The translations under genes were made by a program, and so were the position numbers. From assembly GCF_042646165.1 (NCBI RefSeq), contig NZ_JBHRTC010000003.1: a DNA stretch of 64,000 bases; one strand, written 5' to 3'. Origin of the DNA: Microbaculum marinum. Its GTDB lineage: Bacteria > Pseudomonadota > Alphaproteobacteria > Rhizobiales > Tepidamorphaceae. Under the pieces are notes generated by a model. It worked only from the letters and a program-made list of their open reading frames with translations, was not told the DNA's origin and made no database searches. Positions 27,231-37,698 of this stretch are shown here, in pieces (position 1 is the stretch's first letter; every line of letters begins with the position of its first letter).

Positions 27231-28142
27231 CTATCGCGCCAGCCGCCCGGTAACCGCCTCGAGTTGCTCGAGCGTCTTGTAGCGTACGCGGATCTCGCCG
27301 GTGCCGTCTGCCTTGTGCCGGATGTCGACCGACAGGCCGAGGGTGTCGGCGAGCTGCTTCTCGAGCGCGCGGGTATCGGCATCCTTGTCCGGAGCCGGCT
27401 TCGGGGCGGTCCGGTTGCGCCCGGGGGCATCCGCCTTGCGCGTCAGGGCCTCGGCCTCGCGGACGTTGAGGCCGGTCTCGATGATCGCCCGCGCCGCCCT
27501 CTCCGGATCCTCGTGCGTGACGAGGGTGCGGGCGTGGCCGGCGCTCAGCTTGCCGTCGGTGACGTAGGCGCGCACCGTTTCGGGCAGTTTCAGCAGCCGG
27601 ATGGTGTTGGCCACGTGGCTGCGGCTCTTGCCGATCACGTCGGCGAGCTGCGCCTGGCTGTAGCTGAACTCCTCGATCAGCCGCTGGTAGCCCTCGGCTT
27701 CCTCCAGCGGATTGAGATCGCTGCGCTGCACGTTCTCGATGATGGCGATTTCCAGCGCTTCCCGGTCGTCGACCGCCAGGACCACGACCGGAACCTCGTG
27801 CAGCCCTGCCCTTTGGGCGGCGCGCCAGCGGCGTTCTCCCGCGATTATCTCGAAACGGGTCGCGTCTTCCGGGGTCGGCCGGACCAGGATTGGCTGCATG
27901 ATCCCCTTTTCGCGGATCGATGCGGCGAGGTCGCCGAGGTCCTCGTCAGCGAAACTCTTTCGGGGGTTGCGCGGGTTGGCGCGCAGGAACTCGATCGGGA
28001 GCCGGCGCTGGCTGCGGGCCCTCTCGATCGCCTGCTTTTCGGTATCGACGTCGCCGATCAGTGCCGCCAGGCCCCGGCCCAGGCGCGACGGCGGTGCCTC
28101 GCGGCCCTGCTGCGGTTCATCCGTCTTCTTCAATACGCTCAT
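27231..28142 (-). CDS. parB: chromosome-partitioning protein ParB
   Basis: A 303-residue centromere-binding protein and CTP switch. The N-terminal CTPase/ParB domain shows IIAGERRWRAAQRAGL near 96, and the helix-turn-helix EFSYSQAQLADVIGKSRSHVANTIRLLKLP lies at about 154-183. A Pro/Lys-rich linker and a C-terminal dimerisation domain (VRYKTLEQLEAVTGRLAR) follow. ParB loads at parS and spreads as a sliding clamp that ParA segregates. It is second in parA-parB. One exact and two near-exact parS sites lie 1.5-3.6 kb upstream. Confidence 0.97.
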   Translation of the reverse strand: MSVLKKTDEPQQGREAPPSRLGRGLAALIGDVDTEKQAIERARSQRRLPIEFLRANPRNPRKSFADEDLGDLAASIREKGIMQPILVRPTPEDATRFEIIAGERRWRAAQRAGLHEVPVVVLAVDDREALEIAIIENVQRSDLNPLEEAEGYQRLIEEFSYSQAQLADVIGKSRSHVANTIRLLKLPETVRAYVTDGKLSAGHARTLVTHEDPERAARAIIETGLNVREAEALTRKADAPGRNRTAPKPAPDKDADTRALEKQLADTLGLSVDIRHKADGTGEIRVRYKTLEQLEAVTGRLAR

Positions 28143-28175
28143 TGTTGCGGCTCCGAATCGATCAGAAATTTTACT

Positions 28176-28976
28176 TCATGCAGCGCGAAGCCGCCGCTCC
28201 CGCTGGATTATTTCGGAGGCGAGCCGGATGTAGGCTTTGCTCCCGGCACAATGCATGTCGTAGAGGAGCACCGGCTTGCCGAAGGACGGCGCCTCCGAGA
28301 CCCGTACGTTGCGGGGGATCACGGTATCGTAGACGTTCGCGCCCATGTGCTGCCGCACGTCCGCCACCACCTGGCTCGACAGGTTGTTGCGCTTGTCGAA
28401 CATGGTGAGGACGATCCCGTGGATAGTCAGTTCCGGGTTGAGGGACGTCTTCACGTGCTCGACGGTCTGCAGGAGTTGGCTGAGGCCTTCCAGCGCGAAG
28501 AACTCGGTCTGCAGCGGCACCAGCACCGAACTCGCGGCAGCGAGCGCGTTGATCGTGAGCAGGTTCAACGACGGCGGGCAGTCGACCAAGACATAGTCGA
28601 TGCCGAGATCGTCCTCCTCGGCCGCGCCGGGCCGGACGATCGCATTCCGGAGCCGGTACGAGCGGTCGCGAGAGCCCATCACCTCCTGCTCGAAACCCAG
28701 AAGGTCTAGCGTCGACGGCACCACCGACAGGCGCGGCACGGCGGTCGGCATCATGGCATCGACAAGGCTGCGCTCGCCGATGAGGACGTCGTAGACAGAG
28801 CGGTCTCTGTCCTTCCGGTCGATGCCCAGCCCCGTGGAAGCGTTGCCCTGGGGGTCCAGATCGATGACCAGGACGCGTTCGCCTATCGCGGCGAGCGCCG
28901 TACCCAGATTGATGGTCGTCGTCGTCTTGCCGACGCCGCCCTTCTGGTTGGCGATCGTGATGACGCGCGGTTTCAT
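28176..28976 (-). CDS. parA: chromosome-partitioning ATPase ParA
   Basis: A 266-residue Soj/ParA ATPase with the deviant Walker A NQKGGVGKTTTTINLGTALA (about 8-27), Walker A' VLVIDLDPQGNASTGLG, and VLVDCPPSLNLLTINAL. It forms a nucleoid-bound gradient that pulls ParB-parS complexes apart. An in-frame GTG at 29009 would add 11 residues, but GGAGG nine bases before ATG 28976 favours the shorter form. It lies between rsmG and parB in the conserved origin-proximal block. Confidence 0.97.
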   Translation of the reverse strand: MKPRVITIANQKGGVGKTTTTINLGTALAAIGERVLVIDLDPQGNASTGLGIDRKDRDRSVYDVLIGERSLVDAMMPTAVPRLSVVPSTLDLLGFEQEVMGSRDRSYRLRNAIVRPGAAEEDDLGIDYVLVDCPPSLNLLTINALAAASSVLVPLQTEFFALEGLSQLLQTVEHVKTSLNPELTIHGIVLTMFDKRNNLSSQVVADVRQHMGANVYDTVIPRNVRVSEAPSFGKPVLLYDMHCAGSKAYIRLASEIIQRERRLRAA

Positions 28977-29014
28977 GCCCTCAGGCCTCCGGGTAGGAAT
29001 GTCTGACACGTGCT

Positions 29015-29680
29015 CTAGGCGGATTTGCGTTCACAGTCACGCACGATGACCAGGGCGCCGCCGCCAGGGGTCCGGCTCGAAACGAGCTCATGTGCAAATG
29101 TCCAATATGTTGAGGCCTCGGTCAATTCACGCTCTACATCTTGTCCTTTGTGGAAAACCCCAACGCAGCCTTTCTGGATCAGCGGTGCCGTCAGATCGAG
29201 CAATTTTACAAGTGGGGCCAACGCCCTGGCGGTGACGACATCGGCCGCGCCGGACCAGTCGGTCGCGAACCTTTCGATACGGTCACAGTGAACGGTCGCC
29301 GGAACCCCGGTTTCCCGTGCCGCCGACCGGAGGAACGCGCATTTGCGCCCGTTCGATTCGACCAGGTCGACCCGCGATCCCAGATCGCCACAGACCAGGC
29401 TGGCAACCACCAATCCCGGGAACCCGGCCCCCGCACCAAGGTCCACCCAGCGTCGCGCCTCCGGCATCAGCGCGACGACCTGGGCCGAATCAGCGATGTG
29501 GCGGGTCCACAGGTTTTTCAGGGTGTCCGGGCCGACGAGGTTCTTTGCGCGTGTCCAGCGGCGCAGATGGGCGGCGAAGGCATCGAGACGGGCTTCTGTT
29601 TCACGTGAAACAGTAACGAACGACCGCATCAGCGCCAATCCCGCCGCGCGATTGTCGTCGCCGTCCGCCACCTTCGCCAC
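29015..29680 (-). CDS. rsmG: 16S rRNA (guanine-N7) methyltransferase RsmG
   Basis: A 221-residue Rossmann methyltransferase (GidB) that makes m7G527 in 16S rRNA using SAM. The SAM-binding loop VDLGAGAGFPGLVVAS lies at about 84-99, and WTRAKNLVGP and RHIADSAQV are family signatures. The GTG at 29680 follows the mnmG stop by one base. ATG 29629 is an alternative start giving 204 residues, nearer the usual length. Codons for VSRETE near residues 24-28 contain a perfect 16-bp parS sequence, so this gene body doubles as a centromere site. Confidence 0.94.
   Translation of the reverse strand: MAKVADGDDNRAAGLALMRSFVTVSRETEARLDAFAAHLRRWTRAKNLVGPDTLKNLWTRHIADSAQVVALMPEARRWVDLGAGAGFPGLVVASLVCGDLGSRVDLVESNGRKCAFLRSAARETGVPATVHCDRIERFATDWSGAADVVTARALAPLVKLLDLTAPLIQKGCVGVFHKGQDVERELTEASTYWTFAHELVSSRTPGGGALVIVRDCERKSA
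29597..29612. other. parS centromere site, exact
   Basis: TGTTTCACGTGAAACA, a perfect match to the bacterial parS consensus, inside the rsmG coding region and about 1.5 kb upstream of the parB start. Confidence 0.93.
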
Positions 29681-29681
29681 G

Positions 29682-31550
29682 TCAGGCCGACTTCAGCCGC
29701 GGAGCCCCGCGCTTGACGTGAGCAGCCAGTAGGAGCAGGGCCGCGGGAGTCATGCCTTCGATCCGCGACGCCTGACCAATCGAGGCGGGCCGCGCCGACA
29801 CGAGCTTCTCGCGGATCTCGTTGGCAAGACCGGGCATCGACCGGAAATCGATGTAGTCGGGAATCACAAGACCCTCGTCCCGACGGAAGGCCTCGATGTC
29901 GGACTTCTGACGTTCGAGATAGACCGAATACCGCGCTTCGATCTCCAGTTGCCTGGCAATCCTCACCGGCAACGAGCCGAGTTCCGGCCAGATCGCTGCG
30001 AGGCGCTCGATCCCGATGTCCGGATAGGCCAGCAGGTCGAGGGCCGATCTGCGCTGCCCGTCGTGATTGAGAACAAGTCCGTGCCTTGATGCCTCCTGCG
30101 GCGTCACGGACAGTGCGGACGCGCGCGTCCGCGCAGCTTCCAAGGCGTTCATCTTCCCGGCAAAGGCGTTGCTCCGGGAAAGCCCGACACACCCCATCCC
30201 GATGCCCCGGGGTGTCAGGCGCTGATCGGCATTGTCCGCCCGCAGCGTCAGACGATATTCCGCCCGTGAGGTAAACATCCGGTAGGGCTCGCTGACGCCA
30301 CGCATCACCAGGTCGTCTATCAAGACACCGATGTAGGCCTCCGCCCGGTTCAACACCACGGGCTCCGCATCGCCTGCGGCTCGCGCGGCGTTGATCCCAG
30401 CCATGATGCCCTGGGCGGCCGCCTCCTCGTAACCGGTCGTCCCGTTGATCTGCCCGGCCAGATAAAGTCCGGGCAGGCGCTTCGCCTCGAGCGTCGCCTT
30501 CAGCTCGCGCGGGTCGACGTAATCATACTCGATCGCATATCCCGGGCGCAGGATCGCCGCCGTCTCCAGCCCGGGAATCGAGGAAATCACGGCCGCCTGG
30601 ACATCCTCCGGCAAGGACGTCGAGATCCCGTTCGGATAGACCGTGTGATCGTCCAGCCCCTCCGGTTCGAGGAATATCTGGTGACTGTCCCTGTCGGCAA
30701 ACCGGACGATCTTGTCCTCTATCGACGGGCAGTAGCGGGGCCCGCGGCTATCGATCTTGCCGGAGTACATTGCCGAGCGGTGCAGGTTCGACGTTATGAT
30801 CCGGTGCGTCTCCCCGGTCGTCCGCGTGATATGGCAATCGACCTGCGGGGTCGTGATCCGCTCGGTCAGGAAGGAGAATGGCACAGGGTCGTCGTCGCCC
30901 GGCTGCGCCTGCAGCGCGTCCCAGCGGATGGTGCGCCCATCGAGCCGGGGCGGCGTGCCAGTCTTGAGGCGGCCCAGCCGGAAGCCGAGCGATTCGATCC
31001 GCTCGGCAAGCCTGACCGCCGGCCGGTCGCCGGCCCTGCCCGCGGGCCAGCTCTTCTCTCCGAGATGGATCAGGCCGCGCAGGAACGTGCCCGTCGTCAC
31101 CACCACCGTGGCACAGGAGAAATCCCGTCCGTCCGACGTCGTCACGCCGGCAACGCGACCGCCGCTGGCGATCACGTCGGCAACCTCCCCCTCGACGATA
31201 TCGAGGCCCGGTATAGCCCGAAGCTCCGCCTGCATCGCCTCGCGGTAGAGCTTGCGGTCAGCCTGGGCGCGCGGGCCCTGCACCGCGGGCCCCTTTCGCC
31301 GGTTGAGCAGCCTGAACTGAATTCCGGCCCGGTCCGCCACTCGTCCCATCAGGCCATCGAGCGCGTCGACCTCCCGGACGAGATGACCCTTGCCGACACC
31401 GCCAATAGCGGGGTTGCAGGACATCACTCCGATCGTATCGATGCGGTTCGTGACCAGCGCCACCCGCGCACCGACGCGCGCGGCCGCCGCCGCGGCCTCG
31501 CACCCGGCATGGCCACCACCAACCACGATGACGTCGTACGCCCCTCTCAC
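29682..31550 (-). CDS. mnmG: tRNA U34 carboxymethylaminomethyltransferase MnmG
   Basis: A 622-residue FAD protein (GidA) that with MnmE installs the cmnm5 group at wobble U34 of several tRNAs. It shows the FAD motif YDVIVVGGGHAGCEAAAAAARVG at its start, split by the substrate loop SCNPAIGGVGKGHLVREVDALDG, and the family sequence TGTFLRGLIHLGEK. The helical C-terminal domain ends SRIEGMTPAALLLL. The frame is open to an ATG at 31619, but that would add a non-homologous leader, so GTG 31550 is used (normal size about 620). mnmE lies upstream on the same strand and rsmG follows directly. Confidence 0.95.
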   Translation of the reverse strand: MRGAYDVIVVGGGHAGCEAAAAAARVGARVALVTNRIDTIGVMSCNPAIGGVGKGHLVREVDALDGLMGRVADRAGIQFRLLNRRKGPAVQGPRAQADRKLYREAMQAELRAIPGLDIVEGEVADVIASGGRVAGVTTSDGRDFSCATVVVTTGTFLRGLIHLGEKSWPAGRAGDRPAVRLAERIESLGFRLGRLKTGTPPRLDGRTIRWDALQAQPGDDDPVPFSFLTERITTPQVDCHITRTTGETHRIITSNLHRSAMYSGKIDSRGPRYCPSIEDKIVRFADRDSHQIFLEPEGLDDHTVYPNGISTSLPEDVQAAVISSIPGLETAAILRPGYAIEYDYVDPRELKATLEAKRLPGLYLAGQINGTTGYEEAAAQGIMAGINAARAAGDAEPVVLNRAEAYIGVLIDDLVMRGVSEPYRMFTSRAEYRLTLRADNADQRLTPRGIGMGCVGLSRSNAFAGKMNALEAARTRASALSVTPQEASRHGLVLNHDGQRRSALDLLAYPDIGIERLAAIWPELGSLPVRIARQLEIEARYSVYLERQKSDIEAFRRDEGLVIPDYIDFRSMPGLANEIREKLVSARPASIGQASRIEGMTPAALLLLAAHVKRGAPRLKSA

Positions 31551-31634
31551 GGAGAGCCCGTCCCGATCTCTTCTACAAAACGCATGTCTCCGTGTGCCCC
31601 AACGGGGACCGCTTGCCAAGTGCTTTCAGCCTGG

Positions 31635-31650
31635 TGTTTCACGTGAATCC
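31635..31650. other. parS-like site, 14 of 16
   Basis: TGTTTCACGTGAATCC differs from the parS consensus at two positions in the right arm. It lies between mnmE and mnmG, 42 bp from the next parS-like site. Confidence 0.65.
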
Positions 31651-31676
31651 CTGCAGCGGCCTCGTCGCGCGACCAT

Positions 31677-31692
31677 TGATTCACGTGAAACA
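31677..31692. other. parS-like site, 15 of 16
   Basis: TGATTCACGTGAAACA differs from consensus parS only at position 3. It lies just after the mnmE stop codon, in the mnmE-mnmG gap. Confidence 0.8.
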
Positions 31693-31696
31693 CCAC

Positions 31697-33034
31697 TCAC
31701 TTGCCAATGCAGAAATCCCGGAAGATGGCGTCCAGAACATCCTCGACGTCAATCCGGCCCGTGACCCGTCCCAGTGCATTAGCGGCCGCCCTCAGCTCTT
31801 CGGCGACCAGATCCGGATCGGAGCGGTAGTCCAGACCGCCAGCGCGCTCCAGCGCCGCTGCTGCGGATTCAAGCTCCCGCCGATGCCGGACGCGCGTGAT
31901 CACCGGGATCGTTCCAGATCCGACTCGATTCGTCGCCCATTCCGCCAGACCCCGCAAAAGCTCCCCGACGCCGGCACCCGATAGCGCCGACAGGCCGAAC
32001 CGCACCGCGTCGATCCGGCCTGCAACCCCGTCCACCAGATCGATCTTGGTGGAGACCCACCACGTCTCCGGACCGGTCCGCGGACGTGTCTCGAGCCCGG
32101 ATGTCTCGGCGGAACTGTCCGCCAGCCAGAGAACCAGGTCCGCATCAGCGACATGCCGCTCGGCCCGGCGCACCCCCTCCATCTCGATCTCATCGCCCGA
32201 AGCACGGATCCCGGCCGTATCGACCATCGTCACCGGGACCCCTCCGAGCTCGAGACGGACCTCGATCGCATCCCGCGTGGTTCCCGGCACGTCCGCCACG
32301 ATTGCGACGTCCCTCCGCGCCAATGCATTGAGAAGGCTCGACTTTCCCGCGTTCGGAGGGCCCGCGATCACGACGGTCAGGCCCGTTCGGATGGATTCGC
32401 CCCGCGGCTCCTCCTCCAGGTGCCCGCATATCTCCGCACGAAGATGCGCGACGATCGGCGTTATGTCCGCGCCTACCTCATCTGAAACATCGTCCTCATC
32501 GACAAAATCGATACCCGCCTCGCACAGAGCTATCGCGCCGATCAGCCGCCGACGCCAATCCTCGACTATCTCTCCGGAACGACCTTCCAGCTGGCGCAAC
32601 GCCTGACGACGCTGCAGCACCGTTTCGGCATCGATGAGATCGGCGAGCCCCTCGATCTCCGTCAGATCCAGCTTGCCGTTCCCGAACGCCCGCCGCGCGA
32701 ACTCACCGGGCTCGGCCGGTCGCAGTCCTTCCATCCCGGCGAGCGTCTCGATCAGTCCCGAGACGACCGACCGCCCGCCATGCACCTGAAACTCGGCCAT
32801 GTCCTCGCCGGTGAAACTGCCCGGCCCGGGAAGCCACAGGATCAGACCCCTATCGATCTTCTCGCCGTTACGGTCACGAATCGACCGCAAAACGGCATGG
32901 CGCTCCTTCGGTATCCCGCCGGTCAGGTCGCGCAGCGCCGCCCCGGCATCCGGCCCGGATATGCGCACGACCGCAACACCCGCCTTTCCGGAACCGCTCG
33001 ACAGCGCAAAGATCGTATCGGTGCCCGAATTCAT
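31697..33034 (-). CDS. mnmE: tRNA modification GTPase MnmE
   Basis: A 445-residue GTPase that partners MnmG. The N-terminal tetrahydrofolate-binding domain (IFALSSGSGKAGVAVVRISG) is followed by a helical domain into which the Ras-like G domain is inserted: G1 GPPNAGKSSLLNAL near 222, G3 DVPGTTRD and VDTAGIR. The invariant C-terminus FCIGK with the catalytic Cys ends the protein. It stands in the conserved order rho-mnmE-mnmG-rsmG-parA-parB, although here the divergent DUF255 gene separates it from rho. Confidence 0.96.
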   Translation of the reverse strand: MNSGTDTIFALSSGSGKAGVAVVRISGPDAGAALRDLTGGIPKERHAVLRSIRDRNGEKIDRGLILWLPGPGSFTGEDMAEFQVHGGRSVVSGLIETLAGMEGLRPAEPGEFARRAFGNGKLDLTEIEGLADLIDAETVLQRRQALRQLEGRSGEIVEDWRRRLIGAIALCEAGIDFVDEDDVSDEVGADITPIVAHLRAEICGHLEEEPRGESIRTGLTVVIAGPPNAGKSSLLNALARRDVAIVADVPGTTRDAIEVRLELGGVPVTMVDTAGIRASGDEIEMEGVRRAERHVADADLVLWLADSSAETSGLETRPRTGPETWWVSTKIDLVDGVAGRIDAVRFGLSALSGAGVGELLRGLAEWATNRVGSGTIPVITRVRHRRELESAAAALERAGGLDYRSDPDLVAEELRAAANALGRVTGRIDVEDVLDAIFRDFCIGK

Positions 33035-33103
33035 GCCGAAACCCTGTTACTGCCATCCATCCGGCTTATGTTGTGACTTTGCATCCGGCACAAACGGAGC
33101 CTT

Positions 33104-35131
<2,028 letters not shown>

Positions 35132-35156
35132 CGAACAGCACCGTTCTCAATGCAAA

Positions 35157-35189
35157 GGGCCTGCCGCAAACCTGGTTCGCGGCAGGCCC
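35157..35189. terminator. terminator between DUF255 gene and rho
   Basis: Perfect 11-bp stem GGGCCTGCCGC / GCGGCAGGCCC with an 11-base loop. On the minus strand it is followed by TTTGC, 38 bp after the rho stop. It lies 26 bp after the DUF255 gene, so it may serve both strands. Confidence 0.7.
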
Positions 35190-35226
35190 GATGTGCAAAC
35201 GGACGGCCCCGAATCGGGCCGCGCGG

Positions 35227-36492
35227 TCACGTGTTCATCGAATCGAAGAATTCCGAATTGCTCTTCGTCTGCCGCAGCTTGTCGAGCAGGAATTCGACCG
35301 CGTCGACGGTTCCCATCGGATTGAGGATGCGGCGCAGGACGTACATCTTCTTGAGCTCGTTCGGCGGAACCAGAAGCTCCTCCTTGCGGGTGCCAGAGCG
35401 GGTGATGTCCATCGACGGGAAGACGCGCTTGTCGGAGACCTTGCGGTCGAGAATGATTTCCGAGTTGCCGGTGCCCTTGAACTCTTCGAAGATCACTTCG
35501 TCCATGCGGCTGCCGGTGTCGATCAGCGCCGTGGCGATGATGGTCAGCGATCCGCCTTCCTCGATGTTGCGGGCGGCGCCGAAGAAGCGCTTCGGCCGCT
35601 GCAGGGCGTTGGCGTCGACGCCGCCGGTCAGCACCTTGCCCGAGGACGGAACGACCGTGTTGTAGGCGCGACCGAGGCGGGTGATCGAATCGAGCAGGAT
35701 GACCACGTCGCGGCCATGCTCGACCAGCCGCTTGGCCTTCTCGATCACCATCTCGGCGACCTGGACGTGGCGGGCGGCGGGCTCGTCGAAGGTCGAGGAA
35801 ATCACCTCGCCGTTCACCGACCGCTGCATGTCGGTGACTTCTTCCGGGCGCTCGTCGATCAGGAGAACGATCAGGTAGCACTCGGGATGGTTGGTGGTGA
35901 TCGAGTGGGCGATGTTCTGCAGCAGCACCGTCTTGCCGGTGCGTGGCGGCGCGACGATCAGGCCGCGCTGGCCCTTGCCGAGCGGCGCGACCAGGTCGAT
36001 CACCCGGGCCGACTTGTCCTTGCCGGTCGGATCCTCGAGCTCCATCTTGAAGCGCTCGTCGGGATAGAGCGGCGTCAGGTTGTCGAAGTTGATCTTGTGG
36101 CGGGCCTTGTCGGGGTCCTCGAAGTTGATCGTGTTGACCTTGAGCAGCGCGAAATACCGCTCGCCCTCCTTCGGGCTGCGGATCATGCCCTCGACGGTGT
36201 CGCCGGTCCTCAGGCTGAACCGGCGGATCTGGCTCGGGCTGACATAGATGTCGTCCGGTCCCGGCAGGTAGTTCGCATCCGGCGAGCGAAGGAACCCGAA
36301 GCCGTCCGGCAAGACCTCGACGACACCCTGGCCGACGATCTCAACGTCCTGCGCGGCCAGTTGCTTGAGGATCGCAAACATCAGCTCCTGCTTGCGCAGC
36401 GTGCTGGCGTTCTCGACCTCGTACTGGTCGGCAAAGGCAAGCAGCTCCGGCGGGGACTTCGCCTTGAGTTCCTGCAACTTCATTTCCCGCAT
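35227..36492 (-). CDS. rho: transcription termination factor Rho
   Basis: A 421-residue hexameric RNA helicase. The N-terminal helical domain starts MREMKLQELKAKSP. The RNA-binding cold-shock-like domain contains GFGFLRSPDANYLPGPDDIYVS (split across 75-95), and the ATPase core shows APPRTGKTVLLQNIA (Walker A near 180) and VILLDSITRLGRAYN (Walker B near 265). The open frame extends 44 codons upstream, but ATG 36492 with AGGAG ten bases before it matches the family length. A strong promoter lies about 165 bp before this start, leaving a long leader that could be used for autoregulation. Confidence 0.96.
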   Translation of the reverse strand: MREMKLQELKAKSPPELLAFADQYEVENASTLRKQELMFAILKQLAAQDVEIVGQGVVEVLPDGFGFLRSPDANYLPGPDDIYVSPSQIRRFSLRTGDTVEGMIRSPKEGERYFALLKVNTINFEDPDKARHKINFDNLTPLYPDERFKMELEDPTGKDKSARVIDLVAPLGKGQRGLIVAPPRTGKTVLLQNIAHSITTNHPECYLIVLLIDERPEEVTDMQRSVNGEVISSTFDEPAARHVQVAEMVIEKAKRLVEHGRDVVILLDSITRLGRAYNTVVPSSGKVLTGGVDANALQRPKRFFGAARNIEEGGSLTIIATALIDTGSRMDEVIFEEFKGTGNSEIILDRKVSDKRVFPSMDITRSGTRKEELLVPPNELKKMYVLRRILNPMGTVDAVEFLLDKLRQTKSNSEFFDSMNT

Positions 36493-36662
36493 GTGGGAAT
36501 TACTCCTGGAGTGTCGCCCCGATACTGCGGAGCACCATATTTGAGAGGTTTGGCATTGAGATCGTCGGAACTTTCGTTCCGTCACGAATTCGGTGAAGAC
36601 GATCTTGCGACCGGGGCCAGACAAACGGCCAACGCCGGCGCACTTTGAGGTGAGTCGATGCC

Positions 36663-36691
36663 TATATATACCGACCGCGCCCGCCTAACAA
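36663..36691 (-). promoter_or_regulatory. sigma-70 type promoter of rho
   Basis: On the minus strand TTGTTA is followed after 17 bp by TATATA. The expected start of transcription gives a leader of about 165 nt before the rho ATG. This is the most canonical housekeeping promoter I could see in the window. Confidence 0.6.
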
Positions 36692-36782
36692 GGGATCAAC
36701 GGGGTCGGCGCGCGGTCTAATTCGACAAGTGCGTCCTGGCCGGGCGAGCGCCCGGGGGGCCTATCCGGCCCCGTCGGCGGAG

Positions 36783-37058
36783 TCAGTCCGGGTCGCGGTC
36801 GACGATCAGGAACGACTCGTCGAGCTTGAGGTCGTATTCCTTGCCGTCGGTGGCGATCACGTCGTCGACCTCGAAAACACCGTCGTCGAATTCGACCTCG
36901 CCCCAGGCGGTATAGCCGTTCTCCCGAAGGACCGCCTCGATGCGCGCGGCCTCCTCGGCCGTCGGCGCCCGGTCGGCCCTGGCGGCCGGCGCTGCAAGCA
37001 GGGTTGCGCCGATGACCGCGGCCGCAAGGGCACTCCTCGTCACTCTGCTACCAGGCAT
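36783..37058 (-). CDS. small periplasmic PepSY-like protein
   Basis: A 91-residue protein with signal peptide (MPGSRVTRSALAAAVIGATLL, cleavage near ARAD). The mature part of about 65 residues reads EEAARIEAVLRENGYTAWGEVEFDDGVFEVDDVIATDGKEYDL. Its helix-strand pattern and the closing KEYDLKLD resemble PepSY domains, which in other systems inhibit proteases or bind periplasmic partners. The function here is unknown. GGAGAGAGGAA before ATG 37058 is a very strong ribosome site and excludes the upstream ATG. It lies between hemJ and rho. Confidence 0.75.
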   Translation of the reverse strand: MPGSRVTRSALAAAVIGATLLAAPAARADRAPTAEEAARIEAVLRENGYTAWGEVEFDDGVFEVDDVIATDGKEYDLKLDESFLIVDRDPD

Positions 37059-37170
37059 TTCCTCTCTCCGTTCGTGTCGTCGCAATCGGCACTTTCGGCC
37101 GACCGTTCGGGGCGCGCGCCGATGTCGGCAGCACGCCTGCCCGAGATCAACGCCAGCGGCGCGCAGGAGT

Positions 37171-37698
37171 TCAGAACGGCTTGACGATCACGAGGATGAC
37201 GATGCCGATCATCAGCAGCGTCGGCACCTCGTTCATGATCCGGAAGAACCGCTGCGTGTGGGTGTTGCGGTCTTCCGCGAAGGCGCGGACATAGCCCACG
37301 AACATGCCGTGCACCGCCGACATGGCGATCACCAGCGCCAGCTTCGCGTGCAGCCAGCCGGAACTGAACCAGCCGCCGTCCCAGGCGAGCCACAGGCCCA
37401 AAACCCAGGTGGCGGCCATGGCCGGGTTGATGATCGCCCGCAGAAGCCGCCGCTCCATGACCTTGAAGGTCTCCGACTGCGGCGAACCGACCGGCGCGTC
37501 GCAGTGGTAGACGAACAGCCGCGGCAGATAGAGCATCCCCGCCATCCAGGCGATGATGGCGATGACATGCAGGGCCTTGAACCAGAGGTAGAGGCCGGAC
37601 GGGTTCCACGCCACGAGCACCAGGACGAGCGCCACGACGACGGCGAGGCCGACAGCCGCGCGGATGGTCCGTTTCGTGCGGTCGTCCCCGGCTGCCAT
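37171..37698 (-). CDS. hemJ: protoporphyrinogen IX oxidase HemJ
   Basis: A 175-residue integral membrane protein with about four spans (UPF0093/CopD-like). Conserved family elements are LYLWFKALHVIAIIAWMAGMLYLPRLFVYH (split, residues 36-65, with the key His) and MERRLLRAIINPAM, then W-LHAKLALV. HemJ oxidises protoporphyrinogen IX in bacteria lacking HemG and HemY. The ATG overlaps the hemE stop (ATGA), so two consecutive late haem steps are coupled in one operon. A GTG one codon earlier is an alternative start. Confidence 0.92.
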   Translation of the reverse strand: MAAGDDRTKRTIRAAVGLAVVVALVLVLVAWNPSGLYLWFKALHVIAIIAWMAGMLYLPRLFVYHCDAPVGSPQSETFKVMERRLLRAIINPAMAATWVLGLWLAWDGGWFSSGWLHAKLALVIAMSAVHGMFVGYVRAFAEDRNTHTQRFFRIMNEVPTLLMIGIVILVIVKPF

